Shown piece by piece: positions 14,792 through 15,165 of a DNA stretch of 15,165 nucleotides; position 1 is the stretch's first letter; every line of letters starts with the position of its first letter. The notes beneath the pieces are model-generated. The model did no database searches. It saw only the letters and a list, made by a program, of their open reading frames with translations, and was not told the origin of the DNA. The translations under genes and the position numbers were made by a program. This DNA comes from JAGOBX01 sp017999075 [NCBI: Candidatus Babelota bacterium] (GTDB taxonomy: Bacteria; JAGOBX01): assembly GCA_017999075.1 (NCBI GenBank), contig JAGOBX010000029.1, positions 1-15,165 on the forward strand, written 5' to 3'.

Positions 14792-15165
14792 TTAATTTTC
14801 GGCAAAAATTCCACGAAAATCAATTTCCTTAAACATATCCGGCGCGAAAGTATGCACAGGAATAAGCTGTTTGGGTTTCATAGCATTTATAAACGCGCTC
14901 AGTGTTTCCCGTGTGGCGTGGCCGCTGTGATGAATTTTCAAAATATCAATATTTTGACCAGCAAGATAATTCTTGAATTTATCAGATAAATATATATCGC
15001 ACATTGAATAAATCAATCTCCGCTTTTTGCCTGACGATATTCTATTAAGTATCCAGAACTCTTTATCTTCGTGAACAATCATACAAACGTTATTGCCCAT
15101 ATCCCGGACTTTATCGAGTTTTATACTATTTTGAAAACATTTATTTATAAAATTATAATTATTAT
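14792..15165 (-). CDS. metallo-beta-lactamase-fold hydrolase, N-terminus cut by window edge
   Basis: The frame is open from the right edge to a TAA at 14792-14794, giving 123 complete C-terminal codons; the ATG at 15100 is probably internal. RLIYSMCDIYLS, followed by ILKIHHSGHATRETLSAFI and then MKPKQLIPVHTFAPDMFKEI, is the C-terminal layout of RNase J/beta-CASP-related MBL hydrolases, in which the SGHA and PVH histidines help bind the two metals. These enzymes cut nucleic acids or other phosphoesters. The catalytic HxHxDH motif would be in the missing part. Relatives I recall usually have SMWDGY where this protein has SMCDIY. The link to the genes downstream is unclear because a promoter appears to separate them. 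Confidence 0.7.
   Translation of the reverse strand, partial: NNYNFINKCFQNSIKLDKVRDMGNNVCMIVHEDKEFWILNRISSGKKRRLIYSMCDIYLSDKFKNYLAGQNIDILKIHHSGHATRETLSAFINAMKPKQLIPVHTFAPDMFKEIDFRGIFAEN

Noticed and set aside
14792-15100. ATG at 15100 as the true start of a 102-residue protein
   Set aside because: The frame stays open to the window edge and the MBL fold needs the missing N-terminal motifs.

Overview
This is a strongly AT-rich window (roughly 30% G+C by eye, not computed). It comes from a bacterium that makes surface glycans and probably has a Gram-negative envelope, because a family 9 (heptosyltransferase-type) glycosyltransferase is present. Only some genes have good Shine-Dalgarno sites. 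I cannot place the organism to a phylum. There are 15 genes, two of them cut by the window edges. I see no tRNA, rRNA, CRISPR array, transposase or prophage gene.

Positions 1-8722, all on the minus strand, form a glycan biosynthesis cluster. In transcription order it encodes a radical SAM/SPASM enzyme, a GT9 transferase, a GT2 transferase, a DegT-type sugar aminotransferase, a second GT2, a NeuD/PglD-type acetyltransferase and a CgeB-like glycosyltransferase. Most junctions are 1-24 bp, with a 151-bp break before the aminotransferase. A near-consensus promoter (1782-1810) then starts a second unit: a SAM-dependent methyltransferase followed by a cobalamin-binding-type radical SAM protein that runs off the left edge. 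The aminotransferase plus acetyltransferase suggest an N-acetylated amino-deoxy sugar. The dehydratase that would make its keto precursor is not here.

Positions 8837-11298, plus strand, are a two-gene unit transcribed divergently from the glycan operon. It encodes an AlgI/DltB-type MBOAT O-acyltransferase and a membrane-anchored SGNH-like protein, the usual pairing for O-acylation of an exported polymer.

Positions 11430-15165, minus strand, are a different kind of region. A cut metallo-beta-lactamase-fold protein is followed by a PD-(D/E)XK-like protein with its own promoter. Next comes a sigma factor with a long C-terminal extension ending in an XRE-like helix-turn-helix, and 4 bp later a CHAT (caspase-like) protease with an intact His/Cys pair and no TPR repeats. 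The sigma factor/protease pair is the most interesting part of the window. It recalls the link between CHAT protease and sigma factor known from type III-E CRISPR loci, but no CRISPR component is visible. A protease-controlled transcription switch is my inference; the sequence does not show it directly.
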